Positions 43,183-52,009 of a stretch of DNA of 64,000 nucleotides are shown one piece after another. Each line of letters opens with the position of its first letter. Positions within the stretch are counted from its first letter, which is position 1. The notes under the pieces were generated by a model. The model made no database searches, was not told where the DNA came from, and saw only the letters and a list, made by a program, of their open reading frames with translations. A program made the translations under genes and the position numbers. The stretch comes from Chitinophagales bacterium (GTDB taxonomy: Bacteria > Bacteroidota > Bacteroidia > Chitinophagales > UBA2359). Where the stretch lies: assembly GCA_020628375.1 (NCBI GenBank), contig JAHDFD010000007.1, forward strand, positions 62,001 through 126,000, given 5' to 3'.

Positions 43183-44655
43183 TTAGAATTTACCATTTCC
43201 ATTCTTCCACTCTGCCTTAGGAGGAATCGGTGCAATTACATCCCAATGCTCCACGATCAATCCATTTTCTAACCTGAACAAATCATAAAACGCGGTATGT
43301 TCTCCTTTGCCGAATTTACCCTCACTTAAAGTCAATACAAAGTTGCCTTCTCCTAAAACCTTATGAAGTTTTGTGTATTCCATCACCAAGCCATTTTCGG
43401 CGAAGTACTTCATTGCTGCACCAAAGCCTTCAAGACCATCGGCAACAGCGGGGTTGTGTTGTAAGTATTTAGTTGGATTGATGTATTCAGTAATCTTCTC
43501 GTTTTTATGCTCAAATAATATTTCATTAATGAAGTTGCTGATCTTTGTTTTGTTTGCTTCCGTTTTATCTGAATCGGTAATTTCCGTCGTTCCGTCAAAT
43601 TGTGTTCTACCACTCGGATTCGGTGGCTTAACTTCGATCAGATTATCCCAGTGTTCTACGATTAAACCATCTTCAAAACGAAATACATCAAAACCTGCCT
43701 TTGGTCCAAAAAAGTCATATTCAGTGTGAGTGAATACATAGTCGCCATCTTCAAAAGCACGAATAACATTGGCTTTGAAACCCTGTGGAGGTGCATGCTT
43801 CATTACTTCCCCAAAACCAGCTAAACCATCGGGAACCGATAAGTTATGCTGGATGTATTTTTGTGGATTTATATATGAAACAGGGGTTTTGTCTCCTGTG
43901 TTGAAACTATTCAAAAGCGCAACCACTTTTTCTTTATTGGTTAACTTGGCATCCAGAAAATTATATCGTCCCATAGCTATCGACGACTGGTCCATATTTT
44001 TCATGAATTCTCCGGCGATCGGAGCCGCCATAAAAGGTTTTAAAGAAGCATCTGACTTTGTTTTATTTTCCCAATAAACAGCAACCACTTGCTTGCCTGC
44101 TTCATTTACACCAGTCATACGTTGTAGAAAACCATCTCTTTTACCAGTAAAATCTGTTTCAACGCGTTTGTTTAATACATCAAATTGCTTAATATCTGTT
44201 CCTTCATTCAAGTCGAAAGACATAATTTCTACAAACTGACTTTTATTTGCATTGAATGGCTCATTCATGGTAAATCTTGTCATTTTCATAGAATTACCGT
44301 CGATCATTTGCGCATAATCGGCTACCGAAGCATCTCCCATAAATTTATTCATTGAAGCGTCAGCATCACTTAGTGATTTCCAGAAAACCACTACTAGATA
44401 TTCCCCTTTTTCATTTATACCACTTTGTCGTTTAATGAAACCGGGTTGTTTACTGGTAAAATCGCTTTCGATTTGAAGATCTCTCTTCTTAAAATCTGCA
44501 GGATTAACGTTTGACTGAATATTGAAAGTCGTAACTTCCATAACTGTTTTATTCTCCATTGTTTTTGAGCTTTTAGTCGAGTCAATTATTTTTTTAGTGT
44601 TAGAACAACTACTAATGGCAAAGGCGAGAAATAATAAAAGGAAAGTTTGTTTCAT
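43183..44655 (-). CDS. Lipoprotein with two ABM-like and two SnoaL-like domains
   Basis: 490 residues; lipoprotein signal LLLFLAFAISSC (Cys17). Residues about 35-130 and 135-232 are two copies of a dimeric alpha/beta-barrel (ABM) domain (KQPGFIKRQSGINEKGEYLVVVFW and KRDGFLQRMTGVNEAGKQVVAVYW). Residues about 240-345 and 370-485 are two SnoaL-like domains of the aldol-condensation type (YIQHNLSVPDGLAGFGEVMK and YLQHNPAVADGLEGFGAAMK, each ending LIVEHWD). The four-domain arrangement is a product of internal duplications. Catalysis is unproven; the AraC regulator upstream on the same strand is the probable controller. Confidence 0.8.
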   Translation of the reverse strand: MKQTFLLLFLAFAISSCSNTKKIIDSTKSSKTMENKTVMEVTTFNIQSNVNPADFKKRDLQIESDFTSKQPGFIKRQSGINEKGEYLVVVFWKSLSDADASMNKFMGDASVADYAQMIDGNSMKMTRFTMNEPFNANKSQFVEIMSFDLNEGTDIKQFDVLNKRVETDFTGKRDGFLQRMTGVNEAGKQVVAVYWENKTKSDASLKPFMAAPIAGEFMKNMDQSSIAMGRYNFLDAKLTNKEKVVALLNSFNTGDKTPVSYINPQKYIQHNLSVPDGLAGFGEVMKHAPPQGFKANVIRAFEDGDYVFTHTEYDFFGPKAGFDVFRFEDGLIVEHWDNLIEVKPPNPSGRTQFDGTTEITDSDKTEANKTKISNFINEILFEHKNEKITEYINPTKYLQHNPAVADGLEGFGAAMKYFAENGLVMEYTKLHKVLGEGNFVLTLSEGKFGKGEHTAFYDLFRLENGLIVEHWDVIAPIPPKAEWKNGNGKF

Positions 44656-44675
44656 AATAAATCTATTTGCTTACA

Positions 44676-44697
44676 AGAATTCGTTAGTATGAATTCT
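44676..44697. promoter_or_regulatory. Inverted repeat upstream of the ABM/SnoaL lipoprotein, candidate operator
   Basis: AGAATTC (44676-44682) and GAATTCT (44691-44697) separated by 8 bp, 21 bp upstream of the lipoprotein ATG and 79 bp downstream of the AraC-family gene end. The spacing fits a dimeric regulator site; binding is inference. Confidence 0.4.
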
Positions 44698-44775
44698 GAT
44701 AGTGCAAATTTGAACCTTAACACTTGGTTCAACATTATCAAAATGAAGTGAAAAATGGTAAAAGTGTAACCTAAC

Positions 44776-45672
44776 CTATAATTGCTGGCGGAATTTAAAA
44801 GGAGTGGTTTGTGTGTGTTTCTTGAAAAATTTGATCATATTGGCAGGTTCCTCAAATCCTGTTTTGTAACTTATTTCTTTGATCGAAAGAGCAGTAGAAA
44901 CCAAGTAGCGTTTGATTTCAACGATAACAAAATCATCAATGAAGGTCTTAACCGTTTTACCGGTTAATTGTTTTACTATGTCGTTTAAGAACTTATAAGA
45001 GACGGCTAATTTTGAGGCGTAATTTCTTGAGTTTCTTGTAATGGTATATTCTTGCTGAAGCTTATTTTTAAAAGCACTGAATACTTCGAGCCAACGAGTA
45101 TTACTAATATTTACAGCACAGAATTCTTTAGCGCGTTCAGCTTGTAATAATAATACCTGTAGAAGCGTTTGCAAAATTTCTGCCTTTGCATAATTATCCG
45201 GAAAGTTATATTCATAGAATAATCTTTCCGCCATGTTCTCTAAACTATCTATGCCTATATCTTCCTGAGTAAGCAGCGGTGTTTCTATATGGTAATTGAA
45301 TAACCTGTTTAATTTCAGGTTTTCAGAAAGAAAATAATATTTCTCCATCAAAGAACCATTAACAACAATTGCATATCCTTTTGCTTGTTTTAGATTTCGG
45401 TTGAAATAATGTACCTGATTCTGAGCGACAAAAAGAGCACTTCCCTTTTTTAAAGTATAAGATTTGAAATCTACGAAATGTGTATATTCATTTTGGGTGA
45501 GCATCAGAATTAAGTAAAACTCAATTTTATGTACAGCAAACGGATCGTGATTATCTAATTGGTCGAGCTTTTCATATAGTTGTGCAAATTGCATCACTTC
45601 AATATCGAGCTTGTTTTGTTTGTTGAGGTTTTTGTCTCTGTTAAAGGATACTTTGGGAATTGCTTTTTCCAT
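44776..45672 (-). CDS. AraC-family transcriptional regulator
   Basis: 298 residues. The N-terminal half is a cupin-like sensor (HFVDFKSYTLKKGSALFVAQNQVHYFNRN). The C-terminal ~100 residues hold two helix-turn-helix units: YASKLAVSYKFLNDIVKQLTGKTVKTFIDDFVIVEIKRYL and STALSIKEISYKTGFEEPANMIKFFKKHTQTTPFKFRQ, the AraC signature. It probably senses a small molecule and activates the downstream lipoprotein gene 120 bp away on the same strand. Confidence 0.9.
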   Translation of the reverse strand: MEKAIPKVSFNRDKNLNKQNKLDIEVMQFAQLYEKLDQLDNHDPFAVHKIEFYLILMLTQNEYTHFVDFKSYTLKKGSALFVAQNQVHYFNRNLKQAKGYAIVVNGSLMEKYYFLSENLKLNRLFNYHIETPLLTQEDIGIDSLENMAERLFYEYNFPDNYAKAEILQTLLQVLLLQAERAKEFCAVNISNTRWLEVFSAFKNKLQQEYTITRNSRNYASKLAVSYKFLNDIVKQLTGKTVKTFIDDFVIVEIKRYLVSTALSIKEISYKTGFEEPANMIKFFKKHTQTTPFKFRQQL

Positions 45673-45859
45673 ACTTTTACTAACTATGGTTGTTGAGTTG
45701 TATTCAAAGTTAATAAAACTTATTTCAAAATTTTATCTATCCTTAAAATAGAGTGAATAGTATTATCAGCTCATGACATTTACAGTTTGATAGTTACTAA
45801 TCGATACTTACTCGTCAAAATAATGATATTATTATTCACATTAATTATATATAAAAAAT

Positions 45860-46330
45860 ATGTTAGATAACATTCTTAATTTGGTTAAGCAACAAGCTGT
45901 TGGTCAGTTATTACAGAAAGGCTTAGGTCAGAACGAAGCCGATCAGGCAGCAGGTATTGCAGGCGATTCGATCATTAATAGTCTGAAAGAAGAAGCAATG
46001 GGTGGAAACTTAGGCGGTATTACTGAATTATTATCAGGAAAGGCAGGTTTGTCAGATAACCCGATCATTGGTAAAATAATGGGCGCTATGGGCGGTGGTC
46101 TTCAAGATAAAATGGGGATGTCGGCAGAGCAATCAAATGGACTTACTGGTGATTTACTACCTGGTTTAATGAATCAGATTTCAGGTAAATTCAATTCTAG
46201 TGCTGAAGAAGATGCAGGTTTTGACCTAGGAGCTATTGCCAACTTTATGGACGATGGTAAACCTGGAGGTGTAGATGATCTGGTACGTAATGCTGGAAAT
46301 ATGCTTGGAGGTTTATTTGGAAAAAAATAA
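45860..46330 (+). CDS. DUF937/YidB-like small protein
   Basis: 156 residues, Gly/Ala/Leu/Met-rich amphipathic sequence (LLQKGLGQNEADQAAGIAGDSIINSLKEEAMGGNLGGITELLSGKAG), no signal peptide. The repeated G-D-S-I and LLPGLMNQI segments resemble DUF937/YidB family proteins, whose function is unknown. The protein ends GGLFGKK. Monocistronic with its own terminator. Confidence 0.65.
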   Translation: MLDNILNLVKQQAVGQLLQKGLGQNEADQAAGIAGDSIINSLKEEAMGGNLGGITELLSGKAGLSDNPIIGKIMGAMGGGLQDKMGMSAEQSNGLTGDLLPGLMNQISGKFNSSAEEDAGFDLGAIANFMDDGKPGGVDDLVRNAGNMLGGLFGKK

Positions 46331-46354
46331 GTAATTATTATAACTGAAATTAGC

Positions 46355-46390
46355 AATCCTAAAGTGGTTAATACCACTTTGGGATTTTTT
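46355..46390 (+). terminator. Terminator after the DUF937-like gene
   Basis: AATCCTAAAGTGGT (46355-46368) and ACCACTTTGGGATT (46373-46386) with one G-U pair, followed by TTTT. Confidence 0.88.
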
Positions 46391-46486
46391 ATTCCCGTTC
46401 TTTAAAATGTATTTGATCAATATTATTTGCTTCGTGAGTAATGTGTCTAAGTACATCATATCCTCTTTTTCTACAAATATCGGCTT

Positions 46487-48427
46487 ATGATAAATATATT
46501 TCTAAAGTCTTTTACGACCTTGATTATCGTAAACCTCACTATTTTCGATATTTATGCTCAGTGGAATCCACAACCTAATTGGCGTGACAGTTATGATGCC
46601 AATGGCCTTTGTTGGTGTGATAGTAGTAATTTTGATCATGGCTTAGATACCAAAACAGTCAATATCAATGGTACAGATTATCTTGTTATGGATATCTGTG
46701 ATGAATTACAATATCATCCACTTTATAGAGCTCGTTTGAGTGGAGATCCAACCTATAATGATATTCAATGTGGAAATGGTCCGTACAACGATGCGCCTGA
46801 CGAAGCTGGTTGTCCCGGAAGGGTAGATTTGGGTCCTGATGGTTGTTGGATATTGGGTCCTGGTTGGGATATGGACTGGCTCGAGTCCCGTACTCGTTTT
46901 GGTGGTAATGGAAATGCAATTGTACATACCATTCCGGGTAAAATAGAAGCAGAAGAGTTTTCTTCACAAAATGGTGTGCAAACCGAAGCTACAAGCGATA
47001 GTGGAGGTGGATTGAATGTAGGATATATACATGCTGGTGATTATATGATCTATAATGTTGACGTAGCTCAATCAGCATGTTACAATGTAAGTTGTAGAAT
47101 TGCTTCACTTAACAATAGTATTCAGTTCGATCTGCTCGATGAAAATGAAAATATACTTGCTAGCTTCTATTCAAATTCAACTAATGGGTGGCAGAACTGG
47201 GCAAATATAAGTGAACAGGTTGAGTTGAGTGCAGGAATACAAACGATCAAAATAGTTGCTAACTCAGGTAACTGGAATATAAACTGGATTGATTTTCAGT
47301 TAACTGCTTGTTGTAATGTAAATGCAAGTTGTAATGATGGCGATGTATGTACTGTAAACGATCAATACAATTCAAACTGTGAATGTGTCGGTGCGTTTCA
47401 GGATTCAGACAACGATGGAATATGCAATGCCAATGATAATACCAATGGAAATTGCACATTGAATGCCGCATGTAACGACGGCGATGCTTGTACTATTAAT
47501 GATACTTACAAGGCTAATTGTGAATGTGTTGGTACATTTCAGGATTCAGATAATGATAATACCTGTGATGCTAATGACAATACTAATGGGAATTGCACAT
47601 TGAATGCTATATGTAATGACAACGATGCTTGTACTATAAATGATAAATATAACGCTAATTGTCAATGTTTAGGAACGTTCCAGGATTCAGACGGTGATCA
47701 AATTTGTGATGCCTATGATGAATGTCCGGGCTCGAATGATATGGTCGATACCAATAATAATAATATACCTGATGGCTGTGAAACGGGAGTCGTACTCAAT
47801 ATTGGTGTCAGAGTATTTCTGGAAGGATTATTACAATCGTATGGTAAAATGTCAACAGACTTGAATAGTAATGATTTGATTCCTATGAGTAATCCTTTTT
47901 CAAATATACCGCCTTATTACAGTGGAAACGAACAAATAACAAACCTATCCAATACAATAGTTGATTGGATATTACTAAGAGTTCTTGATAGTTCAGGAAA
48001 TAAGATCAGCGAACAAATAGCTTTACTGAATGATGATGGTTTTGTGAAAAATGTTGATGGAAGTTCTAGCTTGAGTTTTACGATACCGAATGGCGATCAC
48101 AAATATCTGAGCATTCACCACAAATCACATTTAGCACTTATAGCAGATATAGAAGGAAACAGCTTCGTTGATTTTTCACAAAATGGAACAGCACTAGGAG
48201 TTGGTGCAACAAAAAATGTGTATAATAAAGAAACGATGTTTGCGGGCGATTTCGATTGCAATGGAATAATAAACAACCTCGATTTTAATATCTGGGAATT
48301 GAATAATGCTGCAGTCAACCAATACCTGAATCAGGATGCCGATGGTAATGGTATTATCAACAACTTAGACTATAATATTTGGGATGTGAATAAGAGTAAA
48401 GTAGGACATTCGATGATTCAGAATTAG
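46487..48427 (+). CDS. Secreted CBM6 protein with Cys-rich repeats and dockerin-like C-terminal module
   Basis: 646 residues. Signal peptide (LTIFDIYAQ). Residues about 25-145 are a Trp/Cys-rich region I do not recognise. Residues about 150-270 are a CBM6-like sandwich (IPGKIEAEEFSSQNGVQTE to WNINWIDFQLT). Three 47-residue repeats follow with conserved Cys and calcium-like loops (CNDGDACTIND, NCECVGTFQDSDNDN). The last ~215 residues are the same C-terminal module as in the DM13 and M60 proteins but more divergent, ending INNLDYNIWDVNKSKVG. It is probably a surface polysaccharide-binding protein. Confidence 0.83.
   Translation: MINIFLKSFTTLIIVNLTIFDIYAQWNPQPNWRDSYDANGLCWCDSSNFDHGLDTKTVNINGTDYLVMDICDELQYHPLYRARLSGDPTYNDIQCGNGPYNDAPDEAGCPGRVDLGPDGCWILGPGWDMDWLESRTRFGGNGNAIVHTIPGKIEAEEFSSQNGVQTEATSDSGGGLNVGYIHAGDYMIYNVDVAQSACYNVSCRIASLNNSIQFDLLDENENILASFYSNSTNGWQNWANISEQVELSAGIQTIKIVANSGNWNINWIDFQLTACCNVNASCNDGDVCTVNDQYNSNCECVGAFQDSDNDGICNANDNTNGNCTLNAACNDGDACTINDTYKANCECVGTFQDSDNDNTCDANDNTNGNCTLNAICNDNDACTINDKYNANCQCLGTFQDSDGDQICDAYDECPGSNDMVDTNNNNIPDGCETGVVLNIGVRVFLEGLLQSYGKMSTDLNSNDLIPMSNPFSNIPPYYSGNEQITNLSNTIVDWILLRVLDSSGNKISEQIALLNDDGFVKNVDGSSSLSFTIPNGDHKYLSIHHKSHLALIADIEGNSFVDFSQNGTALGVGATKNVYNKETMFAGDFDCNGIINNLDFNIWELNNAAVNQYLNQDADGNGIINNLDYNIWDVNKSKVGHSMIQN
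47324..47735 (+). repeat. Three in-frame 141-bp repeats (47 codons)
   Basis: The first conserved Cys codon of each unit is at 47330, 47471 and 47612, an exact period of 141. Units 1-3 read as CNDGDxCTxNDxYxxNCxCxGxFQDSD, followed by NDNTNGNCTLNA in the first two. The third unit diverges into a DSDGDQICDAYDECPG thrombospondin-3-like loop. Confidence 0.9.
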
Positions 48428-48430
48428 GTT

Positions 48431-48478
48431 CATAAAATATTGGTTTTCAGTTGATAGAAATTTAAACATACGCTTAAT
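48431..48478. repeat. Dispersed ~48-bp repeat, copy near the DinB/YfiT gene
   Basis: CATAAAATATTGGTTTTCAG and the next 28 bp match 50590-50637 at 43 of 48 positions. A shorter relative (TTTTCAGTTTATAGAAATTT) is at about 3516-3535 before purU. Confidence 0.7.
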
Positions 48479-49013
48479 CATATTTCCCCTTAGCTTCAAG
48501 CCCCAATTTAATATGTGCCAAGTGATGATTACAATGCCAGGCATAAATTCCTATGGTTTCTGCTAAGTTAAAAACCTTTCCATGTTCAGGATGAATAAAT
48601 TCCAATTGTAATTGCTCTTCACTCAAATTTTTTAACAAACGAACCCATTTTTTATGCAGAATCGTTATTAGTGCTAAAGAGTCGCTTATATCATCATCTT
48701 TTCCATCAGGAAGTTCAGCCCATCTTTGTTCAAAATAGGGGCGAATGCTTGGTGTGGTTTCGGTTAATGCCAATTTAAAACGAATGATACTGTTCAAATG
48801 GCTATCAGCGCAATGGTGTACTACCTGTTTTAAAGTCCATCCATTGGGGCGATAGCGCCAGTTCAATTGTGTTTTAGTACAATTACTTAAAGTTGCTTTT
48901 AATTTTTCTGGAAACGTTTCTATATCATTTATCGAGCGCAGTAGTGTTTCTTTACTTGGGTTTTTGTCTGTTTTACAAGAACCAATAGGGAATTTTAAGG
49001 CTTCTAAATTCAT
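48474..49013 (-). CDS. DinB/YfiT-family metal-dependent thiol transferase
   Basis: 179 residues. The DinB four-helix bundle has metal-ligand His in LKQVVHHCADSHLNSI (about residues 63-78) and WHCNHHLAHIKLGLEAKG near the C-terminus. The N-terminal YRPNGWTLKQVVHH context fits the YfiT/bacillithiol S-transferase branch. Such enzymes conjugate thiol cofactors to electrophiles. The stop overlaps a dispersed repeat. Confidence 0.8.
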   Translation of the reverse strand: MNLEALKFPIGSCKTDKNPSKETLLRSINDIETFPEKLKATLSNCTKTQLNWRYRPNGWTLKQVVHHCADSHLNSIIRFKLALTETTPSIRPYFEQRWAELPDGKDDDISDSLALITILHKKWVRLLKNLSEEQLQLEFIHPEHGKVFNLAETIGIYAWHCNHHLAHIKLGLEAKGKYD

Positions 49014-49080
49014 GTTAGTAGTAGTAAATGTATTTCAATAAAAATACTATAAATCTGTTGATCTTTGCACGAAAAACTCT

Positions 49081-49115
49081 TTCATTCTATTTTTTAATTA
49101 TCGAAATAGAATGGA
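49081..49115 (-). terminator. Hairpin downstream of the 224-residue hypothetical gene
   Basis: CATTCTATTT (49083-49092) and AAATAGAATG (49104-49113), 34 bp past the minus-strand stop. The T-tract is poor, so terminator function is only probable. Confidence 0.45.
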
Positions 49116-49148
49116 ATTTTCATTCTTGAATTTAATCTACTAAACTTT

Positions 49149-49823
49149 TTATCCCAGTATTTTCCATTTGTAATGTTCATCGTATTGATCTATAAGTGAA
49201 GCCAATGGTCCCACATATTTACCATCATACAAGAAGATACAGGCGTGATCAAAACCTGCTTCTTTATAACATTTCAACTGTTTGATTATCATTTCTAAAT
49301 CCTCTTCAAATCGCATATCATCTAAATATTCTCGCTTCTTTTTACTTAAATATCCATTTTCAAATGCATTATCAGGATCTATAATTTCACTTTCTAAATC
49401 GTCGAACTTCATAAACTTACTTAATAGCGATGCTGTTATTTCAATTAGTGTATTTATTAATGTCCAACCCTCCAAAGTTTCTATAGATTCTTTTAAGATT
49501 CTTTGTTTTTCCACCGCTAATTTTAATTCTAATTCTTCGATTAGCTTTTCATCCTTATTATATCTTGCCGTTGATAGCTCGATTCTTATATCATTAATTG
49601 TTCGAGACGAAAGAATATGAGGAAAGCGCGTAAATAATGTCAGATCAATATCTAATTTACTTTCAATTTGTTTAAAAGGAGAAATATTATAAAATTGACT
49701 ATCCATAAAATACACAAAATAAAAACTCAGATTGTACAGCCTCTTTTCTTTAAATAGCTTAATCAATCTCTGCTCATTTGATCGATCATTAGGTCTTCCA
49801 ATAACTGAAACTTTACCTCCCAT
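49149..49823 (-). CDS. Hypothetical protein
   Basis: 224 residues, not recognised. The N-terminus MGGKVSVIGRPNDRSNEQRLIKLFKEKRL is basic. A charged helical middle (ELSTARYNKDEKLIEELELKLAVEKQRILKESIE) could be a coiled coil. The end (CYKEAGFDHACIFLYDGKYVGPLASLIDQYDEHYKW) faintly recalls the C-terminal part of luciferase-like folds, but the rest does not. No signal peptide or TM segment. Its function is unknown. Confidence 0.6.
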   Translation of the reverse strand: MGGKVSVIGRPNDRSNEQRLIKLFKEKRLYNLSFYFVYFMDSQFYNISPFKQIESKLDIDLTLFTRFPHILSSRTINDIRIELSTARYNKDEKLIEELELKLAVEKQRILKESIETLEGWTLINTLIEITASLLSKFMKFDDLESEIIDPDNAFENGYLSKKKREYLDDMRFEEDLEMIIKQLKCYKEAGFDHACIFLYDGKYVGPLASLIDQYDEHYKWKILG

Positions 49824-49920
49824 ATTGACTTTTACTTTACTGTTTTTTTATAAAAGCGATTAGGCTTCTCCTATTTTTTCAAACTATTTATTAGTAATAA
49901 CCTTTCCGTATTCAGTGCTT

Positions 49921-50592
49921 TTAACCACTTATAGTAGAAAACGTTTTGAAAATTCTTAAACCAAGTGCCAAAATAATAATAACAATACTAATGACCAATA
50001 TATTCTGAGCATGACTTCTGGTTCCCTTATCGTAAGTGAAAACACTTTCACCTGTTGGAAGCGTTTTTTTAGAATTATAGAAAACATAACCCATCAACAA
50101 ACCGATCAAGCCTCCAAAGAATGCCAAAAAATAGCCAACCACGATATAAGCGGATTTAGCTTTTATCGGCGTTTTCAGATTATTTATTCTTTGTATTTTT
50201 AACTCAGCTAATTGTTCTTCGGAAATAGGCTTGCCTCTTTCTTCAAGTATCTTTTGTGCAAGCGCATAATCAAAATCGCCCCATTCGTCATATTTTTCAA
50301 GAATTTCCATGAGCTCATCATCAGAAAAATCGTAGAGGTAATGATCACCCTGAACGTTATCAGTTTGTTGACTGATAAGCTCCTCAATAACAGCATTTGC
50401 CTTAGGGAAATCTTCGGCATCCAATTTAATAGCTACCTTATCTTCCAGATCAGTTCCCCCTGTCAGGGTTACATCAAAAGGAGCTGAAATATCTTCAATT
50501 TGAAATTCGATTTGATGCTGTTTCAATATTTGCATTAATACTTCAGCTTCTGCTAAAGATTTGAATTTTTTATAGGTCAGAAGTTCTTTCAT
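49921..50592 (-). CDS. DUF2007-like protein with two C-terminal TM helices
   Basis: 223 residues from ATG 50592. A longer frame from 50628 reads through a dispersed repeat (MFKLLLTEKPYF) and is rejected. The N-terminus KKFKSLAEAEVLMQILKQHQIEFQIED resembles the small DUF2007 putative-signalling fold. A middle acidic helix region (SDDELMEILEKYDEWGDFDYALAQKILEERGK) is followed by two TM helices (about 145-170 and 195-213). A regulatory or membrane-associated role is possible; none is established. Confidence 0.7.
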   Translation of the reverse strand: MKELLTYKKFKSLAEAEVLMQILKQHQIEFQIEDISAPFDVTLTGGTDLEDKVAIKLDAEDFPKANAVIEELISQQTDNVQGDHYLYDFSDDELMEILEKYDEWGDFDYALAQKILEERGKPISEEQLAELKIQRINNLKTPIKAKSAYIVVGYFLAFFGGLIGLLMGYVFYNSKKTLPTGESVFTYDKGTRSHAQNILVISIVIIILALGLRIFKTFSTISG

Positions 50593-50637
50593 AAAATATG
50601 GTTTTTCAGTTAATAGAAGTTTAAACATACGCTTACT
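50590..50637. repeat. Dispersed ~48-bp repeat, copy at the 5' end of the DUF2007-like gene
   Basis: 43 of 48 positions match 48431-48478. On the minus strand it would encode MFKLLLTEKPYFM in frame with the gene, which produces a false long start. Confidence 0.75.
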
Positions 50638-51106
50638 TTACACTACTATATGTTTACTTACCTCCGTTGTGTCTCCAATCCAGCAGATATCTAAAAGTGG
50701 AGGTTTTTTGTAATAAAAACAAATATTTTCTAAAGAAACAATGAATATATAGTAGTGTGCTCTTACTTAATTGATGTTACGCACTATGTCAATCGCATCG
50801 GCGAACCGACTGAGTAAGTTTTGAAGCAAATTTTGAAAAAATTGTGCTTTAAAACGCATCGAAGTTAAGTTCTTGATAGTCAAATACTTCGCAGGGTCGC
50901 CTGGCGATGCACTATGCTTTTTCTGCGTTTTCACTTGAAAAATCTCCGTTTACTCAGTGTGACACGAACTCTTCGTAACATTAGGTTACTTAATTCAAGT
51001 AGCGATACAAACAACTTAGATACATAATTCTTTTGTAAAAGTAGATAAAACGCAAATAATTATCGTATTAAAGTAAATTTGTAATTGTTTATAAAAGAAC
51101 CCTATT
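50593..51106. other. 514-bp intergenic region with a reverse-oriented dispersed-repeat copy
   Basis: No gene is supported. It starts with the 48-bp repeat. About 50838-50945, read on the reverse strand, gives GATTTTTCAAGTGAAAACGC, GCGAAGTATTTGACTATCAAG, a divergent relative of 4600-4665. A possible ACCTCC/GGAGGTTTTTT stem near 50660-50711 has a 35-nt loop and is weak. A -7 box for the next gene is at 51074-51081. Confidence 0.5.
51074..51081 (+). promoter_or_regulatory. -7 box TAAATTTG ahead of the TonB-domain gene
   Basis: Exact TAnnTTTG match 25 bp before the ATG at 51107. Confidence 0.55.
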
Positions 51107-51868
51107 ATGAATATCCAACTGTTTTTAATAGTACTATTGACCTCAACCACATTTCAGTTATGTGGTCAGGATACAATATATTATGATATTAAGCAAAATG
51201 TGGTAGAAAATTCAAGTGAAGCTACTTACTATAAATTACTTGAAGAAAAGGAGTTTGCCGATTCTGATAGAACACTCGAAAAAATATATTTAACTTCCGG
51301 ACAAATAATCTCTTTTAGAAGTTATATTGACTATAAAAACAACATGTTACATGGTAAGAGTAAAGAATGGTATCCAAATGGAGAACTAAAACTTGTTGCT
51401 TTTTATAACAATAATAGCTTGGATGGTACTTTTAAATATTACTGGGAAAACGGTCAGCTTAAGTATGAAGAAGAATACGATAATGGTATATTGATAAGCG
51501 GGGAAAAGTATGATAATGAAGGCAAAGGAGATGAACATGAAGAAGCATATCTTATTATGCCTGAATTCCCAGGTGGTGATGATGCCTTAATATTTTACTT
51601 GAAAAGGAATATAAAGTACCCTAAGAAATCTTATAAACAAGGAGTAGAAGGAAGAGTTGTTTTGACTTTTCTGGTGAATAAAGATGGAAGTATTTCGGAC
51701 CTTAAAGTTGCAGAAAGCGTTAATGAAGAAATAGATACGGAAGCCTTGAGAGTAGTTTCTGAAATGCCTAAATTTATTCCCGGCAGACAAAATGGAGAAA
51801 ACATAGAAGTTCAATTCGCAATACCAATAAATTTTCAACGTAGTGAATTTTTTGAAGAAGAGGAGTAG
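51107..51868 (+). CDS. MORN-like repeats plus TonB C-terminal domain protein
   Basis: 253 residues; signal peptide (TTFQLCGQ). Residues about 78-135 are MORN/YwqK-like repeats (GKSKEWYPNGELKLVAFYNN, GTFKYYWENGQLKYEEEYDNG). Residues about 148-245 are a TonB C-terminal domain (FPGGDDALIFYLKRNIKYPKKSYKQGVEGRVVLTFLVNKDGSI to MPKFIPGRQNGENIEVQFAIPINF). There is no TM anchor or Pro-rich spanner, so it is a periplasmic TonB-fold protein and not a full energy transducer. Monocistronic. Confidence 0.85.
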   Translation: MNIQLFLIVLLTSTTFQLCGQDTIYYDIKQNVVENSSEATYYKLLEEKEFADSDRTLEKIYLTSGQIISFRSYIDYKNNMLHGKSKEWYPNGELKLVAFYNNNSLDGTFKYYWENGQLKYEEEYDNGILISGEKYDNEGKGDEHEEAYLIMPEFPGGDDALIFYLKRNIKYPKKSYKQGVEGRVVLTFLVNKDGSISDLKVAESVNEEIDTEALRVVSEMPKFIPGRQNGENIEVQFAIPINFQRSEFFEEEE

Positions 51869-52009
51869 GTGAGTTTAATGTTTTGGCTATGCGCAGTGTG
51901 GGATTGAAAAATTGAATATTGTTCACTGCGACATAGTAAGCTAAACGACGAAAACCCAAACAGGTTGGGTCGTATTGCAAGCTTAATTTTAGTTTTTGTT
52001 GCCTACTGG

